Shown: in pieces, positions 8,811 through 18,580 of the stretch
Numbering within the stretch: position 1 is the first letter of the stretch
Layout: each line of letters starts with the position of its first letter
NCBI GenBank assembly: GCA_958295495.1
Contig: OY282352.1
Coordinates: forward strand, 1,922,001-1,986,000
DNA: 64,000 nt
Reading direction: 5' to 3'
Origin: an uncultured Latescibacterota bacterium
GTDB lineage: Bacteria; Latescibacterota; UBA2968; UBA8231
The notes under the pieces: generated by a model
Told to the model about the DNA's origin: nothing
Database searches by the model: none
Seen by the model: the letters and a program-made list of their open reading frames with translations, nothing else
Program-made: the position numbers and the translations under genes

Positions 8811-9625
8811 TAGTTGGTTCCTCCCTCGAGGACGCGCTCGATTTCCCGTTCCCAAGTCCCAGCGACACGTACGCCGTATTCGGCTTTGCCACCAGTGGCT
8901 TCCGGCCCCACCAAGAAGGGCTGGCCGCGTCTTGCGGCGATGAGGTTGGCGCGCTCGACGCAGGCGGTGTGCAGGAAGTGGAAGGCAAGTCCGGCGCGCT
9001 CGCAATCGGTGGTATTTGCCTTGGTAGAGTGGGCAGTGCCGTAGCAGAAGAAGGCGACGCCACCGGCTTTTAGCTCAATGGGCACGGCGCGTTCTTCGGG
9101 TACTTGGCAGTGGATGTGGTGGTCGGAGTAGGGGTCGCGGTCGTGTGGGTACTCCTCCTTAAAGGAGTCATGCACGACGTGGATGGTGCCGTTTTCGATG
9201 GTTGCATCGTGAACGGCAACCCACATGGCAGTGCCTTTTAATGGGTCGTCTATTTTGAAGTAGGCGTTGTCTTGGTGCCAGTCCGTGCCGATGCCGTGGC
9301 CGGCCGGCTTGAGAAACATCTGATCTAGGTGCAGGATGAAGGGAGTGCCGATGAGCTGTGAGACTGCGCCGGTGACTTTTTCGTCAAAGGGCAGGGCGCG
9401 GATGAGATCGCTTTTGTCGTATAGGGGAATCAGTTGCAGGTTGACCTTGGTGGTGGAGGGGGTCTTGCCGTCGCCCTCGGTGGCCACATTGCGGACCAAG
9501 CCCTCGCGTTTGAAGCGCTCGACTTCGGCTTGCATGGCTCGGACTTCGCAGGGGGTAAAAAAGTCGGGAACCGCGGTGTAACCGTGGTTTTTGAAATGGG
9601 TTACTTGGGCGTGGGAGAGAGACAC
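8810..9625 (-). CDS. Phytanoyl-CoA dioxygenase (PhyH) family protein
   Basis: Fe(II)/2-oxoglutarate oxygenase of 271 aa. The iron facial triad is visible: WHQD (His117, Asp119), a distal His in YGTAHSTKAN, and a 2-oxoglutarate-binding Arg in ERAGLAFHF. It starts with GTG at 9625, with AAGGA 7 nt upstream. It is the middle gene of a minus-strand operon: M20 peptidase, PhyH, Ldh_2, with a 4-nt TAATG overlap to the last. The hydroxylated substrate is unknown. Bacterial PhyH proteins act on diverse small molecules. Confidence 0.9.
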   Translation of the reverse strand: MSLSHAQVTHFKNHGYTAVPDFFTPCEVRAMQAEVERFKREGLVRNVATEGDGKTPSTTKVNLQLIPLYDKSDLIRALPFDEKVTGAVSQLIGTPFILHLDQMFLKPAGHGIGTDWHQDNAYFKIDDPLKGTAMWVAVHDATIENGTIHVVHDSFKEEYPHDRDPYSDHHIHCQVPEERAVPIELKAGGVAFFCYGTAHSTKANTTDCERAGLAFHFLHTACVERANLIAARRGQPFLVGPEATGGKAEYGVRVAGTWEREIERVLEGGTN

Positions 9626-9658
9626 GGGAGATTCCTTGTATTGTGCAGGGTGGCAGGA

Positions 9659-11071
9659 CTAGGTTGCGAGCTGAGATGCTCGCGCCAACTCGCATAAGAG
9701 CGCGGCCGAAGTGCGGATGCCGCAGTGAAAGTCGCGCATGGAAAAACGCTCGTTGGGGCCGTGCCAATTGTCAGTGATTTGCCCTAGGCCGATGAGCAGG
9801 ACCGGTGCCCCGGTCGCGGCGGCAATATCGACGACGATGGGAATGGAGCCGCCCTCGCGGGTAAATACCGGCTCGACTCCGAATCCCTTGCGCATCGCCT
9901 CGAGCGCTGGCTTGACTAGTGGGTGATCTAGGGCCAAGTAGTAGGCCGGTGAGCAATGCTGGTTTTTGAACTCGACGCGGGTGCCTGCGGGCAGACGAGC
10001 GCGGATGTGCCCTTCGAGGAGCGCTTGGATGTGCTCGGGGTTCTGGTCGGGCACTAATCGGCAAGAGACAGCGGCTCGGGCTACAGCCGGAATGACGGTG
10101 CGCGGACTACCGCCGCTAAGGAAGTTGATGTCGAGCGTGGGACGAGTCCAGCGCCTTTCGAGGACGGAGTATTCCTGCTCCCCCGTTAGCGAGGAAACAC
10201 CCAAGGTGCGGCAATAGGCATCCTCGTCAACCGCGAGGGCGGTATAGAGGCTTTTTTCACGGGCCGAGAGCGGCTGCACCCCCTCGTAGAAACCGGGCAC
10301 AGTAATGTGCCCTTCTGTATCGATGAGGCCGGACAAGGCGTTGACGAGAAGTTGGTTAGGGTTGCGGACAATGCCGCCGAAAAGGCCGGAATGAACATCC
10401 TGCGCTGGCCCAAAAATTTCGACCTCGGTATAGACAATACCGCGCAGACCCAAAGTCAGCGAGGGCTGGTTTGGCCCGTACATGCTGGTATCGGAAATCA
10501 CCGTACAGAGCACTGGGGCAAATTCGTCAAGCCCGCCCTCGGCCACAAACTGGCTCAACGCAGTGCTGCCGCATTCCTCCTCGCCTTCGATGAGGAAGAC
10601 CAGATTGAACGGAAGCTGATTCCCATTGGCGAGGATGGCTTCGGCTGCTTTCAGATGTGCGAAGCTAGGCCCCTTATTGTCGCTGGCTCCCCGGGCGATG
10701 ATGAAGCCGTCCCGTTCTTCGGCGGCAAAGGGATCCACCTCCCAAGCCGAGCGCGGGTTGTCCACCCCTTGTACATCGTAGTGGCCATAGACCAAGACGG
10801 TGGGTCGGTCCGGCGAGAACGCGGGGCTGCGGGCGAGGACTAGGGGGTTGGTTGCGGCCCTCACTTGGATCTTCTCGACCTCAAACCCCATTTGGTTGAA
10901 TTGGCCGACGAGGAAGTCGGCCGCTTGGGCGAGGCCGTCGCCTGTGGCAACATCGGCACCGGCACTGACGCTGGGGATGCGGACAAAGGCTTTCAGTTGT
11001 TCGATATAGGTCCGCTGCTGCTCGTCGATGCACAGCAGCGCTTTTTCCAAGGCTATCCCTTCCTCGCGCAT
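9659..11071 (-). CDS. M20-family dipeptidase
   Basis: Dinuclear zinc metallopeptidase of 470 aa. The metal and catalytic residues are present: YGHYDVQ (His97, Asp99), GASDNKGP (Asp131), IEGEEECGS (Glu164 general base, Glu165 metal), SDTSMYG, and NWHGPNE near the C-terminus. A lid/dimerisation domain lies between about residues 215 and 360. The family includes carnosine-type dipeptidases (CNDP-like), which this resembles most. It is the first gene of the minus-strand operon with PhyH and Ldh_2, 33 nt before PhyH. Confidence 0.9.
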   Translation of the reverse strand: MREEGIALEKALLCIDEQQRTYIEQLKAFVRIPSVSAGADVATGDGLAQAADFLVGQFNQMGFEVEKIQVRAATNPLVLARSPAFSPDRPTVLVYGHYDVQGVDNPRSAWEVDPFAAEERDGFIIARGASDNKGPSFAHLKAAEAILANGNQLPFNLVFLIEGEEECGSTALSQFVAEGGLDEFAPVLCTVISDTSMYGPNQPSLTLGLRGIVYTEVEIFGPAQDVHSGLFGGIVRNPNQLLVNALSGLIDTEGHITVPGFYEGVQPLSAREKSLYTALAVDEDAYCRTLGVSSLTGEQEYSVLERRWTRPTLDINFLSGGSPRTVIPAVARAAVSCRLVPDQNPEHIQALLEGHIRARLPAGTRVEFKNQHCSPAYYLALDHPLVKPALEAMRKGFGVEPVFTREGGSIPIVVDIAAATGAPVLLIGLGQITDNWHGPNERFSMRDFHCGIRTSAALLCELARASQLAT

Positions 11072-11254
11072 CGCTTCTCTGTTCTTTGATCGTCCTCCCC
11101 GCCCTTCAGCCTAGCCCACCATCGCGCATCTCGACCAGCGGTAGTGCTCTTGCTGAGGTTGGGTTTATTCATTAGCTTTTTGCAAAAGTTGAGAATCGAG
11201 AATCAAACCGATTTGCCCGCCCTGTACGCTTCCCGCAATTGTGCAATATAAGTT
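11072..11254. other. Intergenic region upstream of gap and the M20 gene
   Basis: No coding potential is apparent. The stretch separates the divergent M20 peptidase and gap genes and contains a -10-like TATAAG at 11247-11252 on the plus strand, just before a perfect palindrome. I could not pair it with a convincing -35. Confidence 0.4.
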
Positions 11255-11272
11255 TTTACAGCGGGCTGTAAA
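11255..11272. promoter_or_regulatory. Operator-like perfect palindrome upstream of gap
   Basis: TTTACAGC-GG-GCTGTAAA: two 8-bp arms, perfectly complementary, with a 2-bp centre. It lies 3 nt after a TATAAG hexamer, a classic operator position. The cognate regulator is unknown. The DtxR-like gene downstream of gap is one candidate by proximity, but the site does not look like a canonical DtxR or MntR box. Confidence 0.5.
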
Positions 11273-11485
11273 GTTCCGTTCATCCGTCTTTCAAAACGCA
11301 TTGCAACTCAGAGGGGATCGGACGAAAGGCTCGGGATCAGCAGGCTTGATCCTGCCCTCGCTCGTGCGGGGACACGTTTTTGTTCTTAGGTAAGTTCTTC
11401 AGGGTGCCCCCTCAAAAAGAGAGTGACAAAGCGGAAGAAGCTGGTCTGAAAGTCCATCCGGGACGCTAAGCAATGCGATAGACAA

Positions 11486-12628
<1,143 letters not shown>

Positions 12629-12674
12629 CTCAATACGAGGCCCTGCGCTAGGTGGAAACAGAAAGGCGAAATGT

Positions 12675-13160
12675 ATGTTTGAGGAAGTCTGGAGAGCCTA
12701 CGAAGAAAACGAACTAAGCCACAGTGCTGCGCATCACCTAATGGCGATCCACGAACTGCGCGAGGTACACGGCTACGCCCGCGTCTCAGACATAGCCAAG
12801 CACCTGAGCATCACCAAAGGCAGCGTCTCGACGGCCATGAAGCACCTCAAGGAGCGCGGCTATGTGCAAGAGGACCTCAATCGCTTCCTCGAACTTACCC
12901 AACAGGGATTGAAGGTGGTGCAGGAGGTCGAGGAAACGCGCTTGGTCGTGCAGCGGTTCCTCAGAGACGGCCTCGGTATGGACGAGGACGACGCGATGAT
13001 CGACGCCTGCAAGGTCGAGCACCTAATCAGCACGGAAGCGCGGATGCGGCTGGTCCGTTTTTTGCGCGTGTTGTTTTCGGAAGAACCGATGGCCAACGGG
13101 TTTTTACAGATGTTCCGCAAAGGTGCCCTAGAATCCCGCAATGGCGACGTGGAAGCGTGA
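12675..13160 (+). CDS. DtxR/MntR-like metal-responsive transcriptional regulator
   Basis: 161-aa winged-helix repressor homologue. The DNA-binding part (residues about 15-70) reads VSDIAKHLSITKGSVSTAMKHLKERGYV, typical of DtxR/MntR. In the dimerisation domain Cys112-x-x-Glu115-His116 matches the primary metal site of DtxR. The position equivalent to the DtxR ancillary-site His79 looks like Thr88, so that site may be altered. AAAGG at 12662-12666 is the RBS for ATG 12675. It follows gap by 46 nt and ends before a strong terminator at 13229-13255, so gap and this gene are probably one transcript. Confidence 0.85.
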   Translation: MFEEVWRAYEENELSHSAAHHLMAIHELREVHGYARVSDIAKHLSITKGSVSTAMKHLKERGYVQEDLNRFLELTQQGLKVVQEVEETRLVVQRFLRDGLGMDEDDAMIDACKVEHLISTEARMRLVRFLRVLFSEEPMANGFLQMFRKGALESRNGDVEA

Positions 13161-13228
13161 ATCCTCTGCGATCTGTTACGGCTACCCATAGTTGCGAGTA
13201 AGGGCTAGATCGCATAGCTGCACGGATC

Positions 13229-13255
13229 GGGTCGGACATCGTCCGGCCCTTTTTT
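13229..13255 (+). terminator. Rho-independent terminator after the gap/DtxR transcript
   Basis: A 9-bp stem GGGTCGGAC/GTCCGGCCC (13229-13237, 13241-13249) with an ATC loop is followed by six T residues (13250-13255). It lies 69 nt after the DtxR-like gene and runs into the likely TTG start of the next gene. Confidence 0.85.
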
Positions 13256-14243
13256 GACGAAAATCACATTGGGTTTCCTACAGCGACAATTCCTTCCCGT
13301 TGGTCTGTTGGCCGTGGCCGTGGTGGGATTCTTCTTTCCCCGTCCGGGCCTCTACATGGCCGAACTGCCCACTCAGTACGTCGCGGTCAGTATTATCTTT
13401 CTTCTGTCGGGACTGATGCTGAAGACCGACGAAGTCCACGCCGCCCTCGCCGCGTGGAAGGCGACGTCTTGGGGGTGTGTTTCGATCCTCTTCGCTACTC
13501 CCTTTCTCGGTGCGGTGATCGCGTTCCAACTCCCGATAGAACCTGCCTTCCAATTCGGTCTAGCCCTGTTCTGCTGCATGCCGACGACTCTGACTTCGGG
13601 TGTGGCGTTGACGGCGCAGGCCCGAGGCAACGTAGCCCTATCCCTACTTTTGATGGTGCTGACCAATATTGCCGGCATCTTCACGGTGCCCTTCGTGTTA
13701 GCGCATCTTCTGAGTGCCCTAGGCCAGGTCGAGCTTTCGGCCGGCGATCTGTTCGCCAAGCTTTGTCTTTCTATTTTGCTGCCCTTGGGCGTTGGCAAGT
13801 ACCTGCGGCGCTTTGCCGTCGATTGGATCAACGCCCAGCGCTCGCGGTTGACTTTGGCCAGCAACGCGGCGCTGATCTCAATTCCGTGGATGAAATTCAG
13901 CGAGTCTGCTGGACAGCTGGCCCAGATAGAGCCGGTGAGCTTGTTGATTCTGGTGGTGTCTGGCTTGGCGATCCACGCGCTCTACCTGCTGCTCAACGGC
14001 GGCGCTTGCGTGGTTTTGCAACTTGAAGCGGCCGCGCGCAAGGCCGTTGTGCTGATGGCCAGCCAGAAGACCTTGCCGGTGGCAATGACGGTGCTGGCGT
14101 TTTTGCCGGAGTCGGCGGTGTCGCCCGAGTTGAAGGGGTTAATAGCAATACCTTGTATTGTGTTTCACCTAGGGCAGATTTTCATGGATGCAGTTATCGC
14201 GACGCGGTGGGGGAATTTTTCGCTTGAAGATAGTGCACGCTAG
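13254..14243 (+). CDS. Bile acid:sodium symporter-like membrane transporter (SBF-like)
   Basis: 329-aa integral membrane protein with about ten helices, similar to the SLC10A7/SBF-like group. Family features are LSGLMLKTDEVHAAL near residue 50, FCCMPTTLTSGVALTAQARGNVALSLL near 110 and VLMASQKTLPVAMTVLAFLP near 270. The reported frame begins with TTG at 13254 inside the U-tract of the preceding terminator; a slightly later TTG (13269) is equally plausible, and no clear ribosome-binding site is visible. The substrate is unknown; members move organic anions with sodium. Confidence 0.85.
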   Translation: MTKITLGFLQRQFLPVGLLAVAVVGFFFPRPGLYMAELPTQYVAVSIIFLLSGLMLKTDEVHAALAAWKATSWGCVSILFATPFLGAVIAFQLPIEPAFQFGLALFCCMPTTLTSGVALTAQARGNVALSLLLMVLTNIAGIFTVPFVLAHLLSALGQVELSAGDLFAKLCLSILLPLGVGKYLRRFAVDWINAQRSRLTLASNAALISIPWMKFSESAGQLAQIEPVSLLILVVSGLAIHALYLLLNGGACVVLQLEAAARKAVVLMASQKTLPVAMTVLAFLPESAVSPELKGLIAIPCIVFHLGQIFMDAVIATRWGNFSLEDSAR

Positions 14244-14320
14244 CGGCCGGCTTGAGTGGCAAGCAGGTTAGGTGCCCTCGCAGTGCGGACTATGGCTCTT
14301 TTTTAACAGAGGAGAATACC

Positions 14321-14725
14321 ATGCGATACTTGGTTGCCGCGGCATTAATCGCCGTTTCCCTTGTTGCTTGTGGCGACTCGGATCCTGTCGCTGGAGACAA
14401 CAATGACGACCAGCAGACCGAGGAAGGCGACCGTGTACAGCTAGCAGAGATGCGACGGGAAATCGACGCGCTCGTCGGCGACGCTGCGGGCGCGTCCATT
14501 GAGGACTGTCGCTACGCGAGCTTGGGTGCCAAGCCCTGCGGCGGTCCTTGGGAGTACGTAATCTACTCCGCCTCGTCAACCGATTCGACGGCACTAGCCG
14601 AGCGGCTGACAGCGTATAACACCTTTGAAGCCGAGATGAACGAGCGCTATGGGTATGCTTCGGACTGCTCAGTGCCCAACGTGCCGGTTTTGGCGTATAG
14701 GGATGGGCGGTGCGTCGCCGAGTGA
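14321..14725 (+). CDS. Small Cys-containing lipoprotein
   Basis: 134-aa secreted protein. The signal peptide MRYLVAAALIAVSLVAC ends in a lipobox (LVAC) followed by an acidic Asp/Asn/Gln linker. The folded part has four further Cys residues, with DCRYASLGAKPCGGPWEYVIYS and a C-terminal DCSVPNV...DGRC. The CGGPW motif recurs in small hypothetical proteins of several phyla, but no function is known. GAGGAG precedes ATG 14321. It probably stands alone, 78 nt after the SBF-like transporter. Confidence 0.8.
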   Translation: MRYLVAAALIAVSLVACGDSDPVAGDNNDDQQTEEGDRVQLAEMRREIDALVGDAAGASIEDCRYASLGAKPCGGPWEYVIYSASSTDSTALAERLTAYNTFEAEMNERYGYASDCSVPNVPVLAYRDGRCVAE

Positions 14726-14738
14726 CGCCTTGAAACGT

Positions 14739-15839
14739 TTAGTTCTTTGCTCGAAAGCTCCCCACCCGACGCAGTGCCTCGACGCCGGATTCGGCGAGCG
14801 AGACCGGGAAGTGAACGGGGCGGTTGCCCCCTAGCTGCGACTGATAGATGGCCATGACCATTTCCAACGAGCGGCGGCCCACGGCACCGTCGCTGCGCAA
14901 AGTGCCGCGGCCTTCAAGAGCGTCTATCAACTCGGACAGTGCTGCGACGTACGTAGAGACCGGGGTCGGCCGTTCGACCTCGACTTCTTCAAGGCTGCTC
15001 CACTCAAAGCCGCTATCCGGCTCAGAAAGCGAAACCTTGGACTGAAAGAGGCGGACTTGTTCGAGGTCCATGCGGATCAGGCCGGTCGTGCCGCGCAACT
15101 CGAAGGCGTTGTCGTTATACTGCGTCAGTTCGGCACCGCAGATCAGTCCAGTGGCCCCCTTTTTGAACTTGAGCATCGCAGCCGAAAAATCCTCGACCGC
15201 CCAAGGACGCAGGCGCTGTTCAGCCATGCCGCACAGCCATTCCACCCCGCCGGCATAGAGATCCATCAGGTCGAAATAGTGGGTGAAGTCGTGCAGTAAG
15301 GGGCCTTCGTTCTCGCTGCGCCACCAAGGTGCTGGCTTTCCTCCGTCCATGTAGCAGTAGATGTGGTTGAGCTCGCCGATAGCTCCTTCGTCGAGGAGCG
15401 TTTTGGCGAGAACCCACTCGGAGTGCCAGCGGCGGTTGTGGTTAATCTGCAATAGCACACCCTCCGCTTGGCAGGCCGCGATCATCTGGTCGCATTCCTC
15501 CAGCGAAAGGGCCATGGGCTTTTCGCAGATGATGGCTCGGGTCGCGGAGGCTTGGGCGCAGCCGGTGACCATTTCGGCGTGGAGTTCGGGGTGGGTGGCG
15601 ACGATGCAGATGTCGGGCTGGACCTCGGCGAGCATTTGCCGATAGTCGTGGTAGAGTGCCTCCACGCCTAAGCGCTCGCCGAAGGCATTGAGCTTGTCGC
15701 GTCCTCGGTTGACGCCGGCGACCAACTCGCAGGAGGGATGTTGGACAACAGCGGCGGCGTGGTTGTCGGGCAGGTCGGAAAAACTGAACTGGTAGCCGAC
15801 GCGACCCGTGCCGATAATAGCAACGCGATAAGTCTTCAT
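14739..15839 (-). CDS. Gfo/Idh/MocA-family NAD(P)-dependent oxidoreductase
   Basis: 366-aa sugar or inositol dehydrogenase homologue. The Rossmann start YRVAIIGTGRVGYQFSF and the EKPMALSLEECDQMI segment (the Lys of the EKP motif, about residue 96) are diagnostic. A C-terminal substrate domain follows. GGAGG is 6 nt before ATG 15839; a frame extending to 15884 lacks such a site. The alkyltransferase gene lies just upstream on the same strand, 13 nt away. The substrate cannot be named. It fits the sugar-processing theme of the region. Confidence 0.9.
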   Translation of the reverse strand: MKTYRVAIIGTGRVGYQFSFSDLPDNHAAAVVQHPSCELVAGVNRGRDKLNAFGERLGVEALYHDYRQMLAEVQPDICIVATHPELHAEMVTGCAQASATRAIICEKPMALSLEECDQMIAACQAEGVLLQINHNRRWHSEWVLAKTLLDEGAIGELNHIYCYMDGGKPAPWWRSENEGPLLHDFTHYFDLMDLYAGGVEWLCGMAEQRLRPWAVEDFSAAMLKFKKGATGLICGAELTQYNDNAFELRGTTGLIRMDLEQVRLFQSKVSLSEPDSGFEWSSLEEVEVERPTPVSTYVAALSELIDALEGRGTLRSDGAVGRRSLEMVMAIYQSQLGGNRPVHFPVSLAESGVEALRRVGSFRAKN

Positions 15840-15852
15840 GGGACCTCCAGCC

Positions 15853-16353
15853 TTAAAAGAGATCGAGTTGAGGAGAAAGCGCACCTTCGAGGGCGAGCAA
15901 CATTCTTTTGATTGGCAGCCCTCCGGCGTAGCCGACTAGTGCGCCGTTGCTGCCAACGACGCGGTGGCAAGGCACGACAATCGGCAGGGGGTTCCTGCCG
16001 TTGGCCAAGCCGACGGCGCGGACCGAATTTGGATTGCCCATGCGGCGAGCTAGCTCCAAGTAGGAGATCGTCTCGCCGTAGGGAATCTCCGCGAGTGCGG
16101 CCCATACTTTGCGCTGAAACGCCGTTCCTTGGGGATGGAGCGGTAGATCAAAGCCGCGCAGGTGCCCGGCGAAGTAGGAATCGAGCTGTTCGGCGACCGG
16201 ATAGGGCAGAGCCGCCACGGCCTGCCAATCCAGCGGCGGGGTAAAGTCGCGGTCCTTGAACTGGATGTGCCGCAAGCCCGTGGGGTCGCCGGCTAGGAGC
16301 AGCTCGCCGATGGGGCTATATATAATAGTATAGAGCAGGCCTTCAGTAGGCAT
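15853..16353 (-). CDS. ogt: Methylated-DNA--protein-cysteine methyltransferase
   Basis: Suicide DNA-repair protein that takes alkyl groups from O6-alkylguanine. The active-site [10 protein letters not shown] (Cys129), the HTH-like [25 protein letters not shown], and the [12 protein letters not shown] segment are all present. At 166 aa from ATG 16353 it has the normal size of Ogt/MGMT without an Ada domain. A TTG at 16377 would add eight residues. It is the gene immediately upstream of the Gfo/Idh oxidoreductase on the minus strand. Confidence 0.95.
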   Translation of the reverse strand: MPTEGLLYTIIYSPIGELLLAGDPTGLRHIQFKDRDFTPPLDWQAVAALPYPVAEQLDSYFAGHLRGFDLPLHPQGTAFQRKVWAALAEIPYGETISYLELARRMGNPNSVRAVGLANGRNPLPIVVPCHRVVGSNGALVGYAGGLPIKRMLLALEGALSPQLDLF

Positions 16354-16427
16354 AGCGACTCTTCTATTTTCTCTCAATTGCTTCGATAGCGCTGGTAGCC
16401 GGAGTAGGGAATAACGATCGTTATTCC

Positions 16428-17678
16428 TTACTGCGATACCCCCAGTGCCCGAAAGTCCGTCCCGGTCGGCTCCTGAAAAACCCGCAGGTCAAAGGCGGGC
16501 ACAATGGCGAAGATGTGGTCGAAAATGTCGGCTTGAATCGCCTCGTAGTTGGCCCAGACTATATCCTTGCAGAAGACATAGACTTCGATGGGTAGCCCCT
16601 TGGAGGTCGGAGCGAGCTGACGAATCAGAAAGGTCATCTCTTGGTTGATCTGCGGATGGTTTTTCAGATAGGCCTGCACATAGGCGCGGAAGGTGCCGAT
16701 ATTGGTCATGCGCCGGCCATTTACCAGATGCGAGAGGTCCACTTGGTTGAGCTTGTTGTATTCGGCTAGCTCTTTCTTTTTGCGCTCAACGTGGGCGGTG
16801 ATGTACTGGATTTTGGCGAAGCGTGCGAGCATTTCCTCGTCGCAAAACTTGATGGTGCTGACATCGAGGTAGATTGCCCGCTTGATCCGCCGCCCGCCCG
16901 CCTCCTGCATTCCGCGCCAGTTTTTGAACGACTCGCTGATCAGCGCGTAGGTGGGGATGGTCGTGATGGTCTTGTCCCAGTTCTGGACCTTGACCGTCGT
17001 AAGCGTTATGTCGAGCACATCGCCATCGGCCCCGTATTGGGGCATTTCAATCCAGTCGCCATAGGCGACCATGCGATCTACCGAGATCTGGATGCCAGCG
17101 ACCAACCCGAGGATCGAGTCGCGGAAGATCAAGAGCAGGACCGCGGTCATCGCCGTCAGGCCGCCGAGCAAGTAGAGCGGCGATTGGCCGATTAGGATTG
17201 CGACGACGATGAGGCTGCCGAGCAAATAGAGGATGATCTTGAGGAACTGCGCCAGCCCCTTGATGGAGACTTCGTGCGAGGTCCTCGTGCCGTGATAGAT
17301 GCGGACGCCCGCGCTTATCAACGCATCAACGGCTAGTAAGCCGGAGAGCACCAGATAAATATGCGCCGCGGTCTGGATGATTTTGACGGAAACGGGGTGG
17401 CCTTCTAAGGCCAGCGGCCCTAGGTGATAAAAGATGAGGCCGGGCACTAGATGGGCCAGCCGGTGCAGGACCCGGCACTCGATTAGGGCGTCGTCCCAAG
17501 GGATATCGGTGCGGCGAATGATGGCGCTGAGGCCGCGGAGTAGCGGCCTTCTGGCTAAGCGATGGGCGAGCAAGGCGACGAAGGCCACTAAGGCCAAGGC
17601 GACCAGTGCGGCGAGGTCTTCGCCGAGGTCCCTGCCGAGGCCCCATTCGAGAAATTGGCGGCGCAGTGAGTTGAGCAT
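16428..17678 (-). CDS. MscS-family mechanosensitive channel (YbdG-like)
   Basis: 416-aa inner-membrane channel. Five hydrophobic segments precede the pore helix and the MscS beta domain ([50 protein letters not shown]). The C-terminal region, with [22 protein letters not shown] and [17 protein letters not shown], matches the YbdG/MscM subgroup. It releases solutes on hypo-osmotic shock. ATG 17678 starts the frame. It is minus-strand, upstream of ogt, but 75 nt away, so it may have its own promoter. Confidence 0.9.
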   Translation of the reverse strand: MLNSLRRQFLEWGLGRDLGEDLAALVALALVAFVALLAHRLARRPLLRGLSAIIRRTDIPWDDALIECRVLHRLAHLVPGLIFYHLGPLALEGHPVSVKIIQTAAHIYLVLSGLLAVDALISAGVRIYHGTRTSHEVSIKGLAQFLKIILYLLGSLIVVAILIGQSPLYLLGGLTAMTAVLLLIFRDSILGLVAGIQISVDRMVAYGDWIEMPQYGADGDVLDITLTTVKVQNWDKTITTIPTYALISESFKNWRGMQEAGGRRIKRAIYLDVSTIKFCDEEMLARFAKIQYITAHVERKKKELAEYNKLNQVDLSHLVNGRRMTNIGTFRAYVQAYLKNHPQINQEMTFLIRQLAPTSKGLPIEVYVFCKDIVWANYEAIQADIFDHIFAIVPAFDLRVFQEPTGTDFRALGVSQ

Positions 17679-17714
17679 TGGTTGTCTGCGGGAAAGGGGA
17701 TTCCGCTAGTAAGG

Positions 17715-18197
17715 TTACTCTGGAACCGCTAGGGCAGGGGGAAAGTCGGCGAACAGGGTTGATTGCTCTTGTTGGCCGCCATAAGAGTAAAAGCGCGGGC
17801 GACCTTCTTCATCGACGAGCCAGAGTTCTTGGGCACCGCGAGCCAAGTACAGATCCTTCTTGGCCAGCATCTCGCCGATGGAGTTGGAGGGCGAGCGGGT
17901 TTCGACGCATAGTTCCGGCGCTTGGAGATAGGGCGTATCCATCCCGTGGCGGGCGAAGAATGCATCCGAACCCCAAGCCGCATCGGCGACTTTGACGCCT
18001 TGGCTGGTCTGGACCGAGCACTCGGTCAGGACGCGCCCGGCTGTTTTCTGCTGCATCAAGGTGAAGGCGATGAGGACTTGGATGTGGCCGCGTTTATTTG
18101 AGGCGGGCGTCATGGTTATTTGCCCCCATTCGTTTAGTTCGATCTTGAAGGGTAGGTCCTGTAGGGCCTTGTTTTGGCACACTTCAATCCAGTTCAT
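17715..18197 (-). CDS. Uma2-family (DUF820) putative endonuclease
   Basis: 160-aa protein of the PD-(D/E)XK-like Uma2 group. VKVADAAWGSDAF contributes the acidic residue, PELCVETRSPSNS the E-x-R motif, and EMLAKKDLYLARGAQELWLVDEEG the conserved C-terminal helix and strand. Most members have no proven function; they are abundant in genomes rich in mobile DNA. The first 65 bp of this gene and 98 bp upstream are duplicated at 19105-19267, on the other side of a toxin-antitoxin pair. Confidence 0.85.
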   Translation of the reverse strand: MNWIEVCQNKALQDLPFKIELNEWGQITMTPASNKRGHIQVLIAFTLMQQKTAGRVLTECSVQTSQGVKVADAAWGSDAFFARHGMDTPYLQAPELCVETRSPSNSIGEMLAKKDLYLARGAQELWLVDEEGRPRFYSYGGQQEQSTLFADFPPALAVPE

Positions 18198-18295
18198 GGA
18201 GGCGATTCTCCTATTGAGGTAGTATCATAGAGCGGAAGATAGCCTACTTCCTAAGCGAACTCAACTTTCTGTTTTGAGCGTTTTGCGCTAGGTTC
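18133..18295. repeat. Direct repeat, copy A (Uma2 5' end plus upstream)
   Basis: 163-bp segment, about 94% identical to 19105-19267 in the same orientation. It covers codons 1 to about 21 of the intact Uma2 gene and its upstream region. The two copies bracket the UPF0175/DUF3368 pair, which suggests the cassette arrived by duplication or recombination at this sequence. Confidence 0.9.
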
Positions 18296-18328
18296 ATATC
18301 AAACGCCAGTACGAGAAGAGGAGAATGT

Positions 18329-18580
18329 ATGATACAGGTCGCTTTTGAACTGCCGGAAGAGGTGCTTTCGGCCATGCGAAAAGATCCTGAGAGTTTTACT
18401 TGGGAATTGCGTTTGGCCGCAGCGGTGAAATGGTACGAAATGGAGCTTGTCTCCCAGAGCCGGGCGGCCGAAATAGCGGGATTATCCCGCCGTGAATTCA
18501 TCGACGCTCTGGGCCGATTCCAAGTTTGTGTATTTCAGTATAGCGTGGAAGAGATAGCGGAAGAAGTCGAACGTGAGTGA
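18329..18580 (+). CDS. UPF0175-family antitoxin-like protein
   Basis: 83-aa small protein. EVLSAMRKDPESFTWELRLAAAVKWYEMELVSQSRAAEIAGLSRREFIDALGRF is characteristic of UPF0175, with a helix-turn-helix-like SQSRAAEIAGLSRREF at about residues 43-58. These proteins are usually paired with a PIN-like DUF3368 protein, as here, and are taken to be the antitoxin and autorepressor. The downstream gene starts 8 nt inside this one. AGGAG precedes the ATG. It is bracketed by the 163-bp repeats. Confidence 0.85.
   Translation: MIQVAFELPEEVLSAMRKDPESFTWELRLAAAVKWYEMELVSQSRAAEIAGLSRREFIDALGRFQVCVFQYSVEEIAEEVERE

Noticed and set aside
8811..9005. N-terminal extension of the Ldh_2 dehydrogenase
   Set aside because: It is a shadow of the overlapping PhyH gene; ATG 8810 in the TAATG overlap is the true start.
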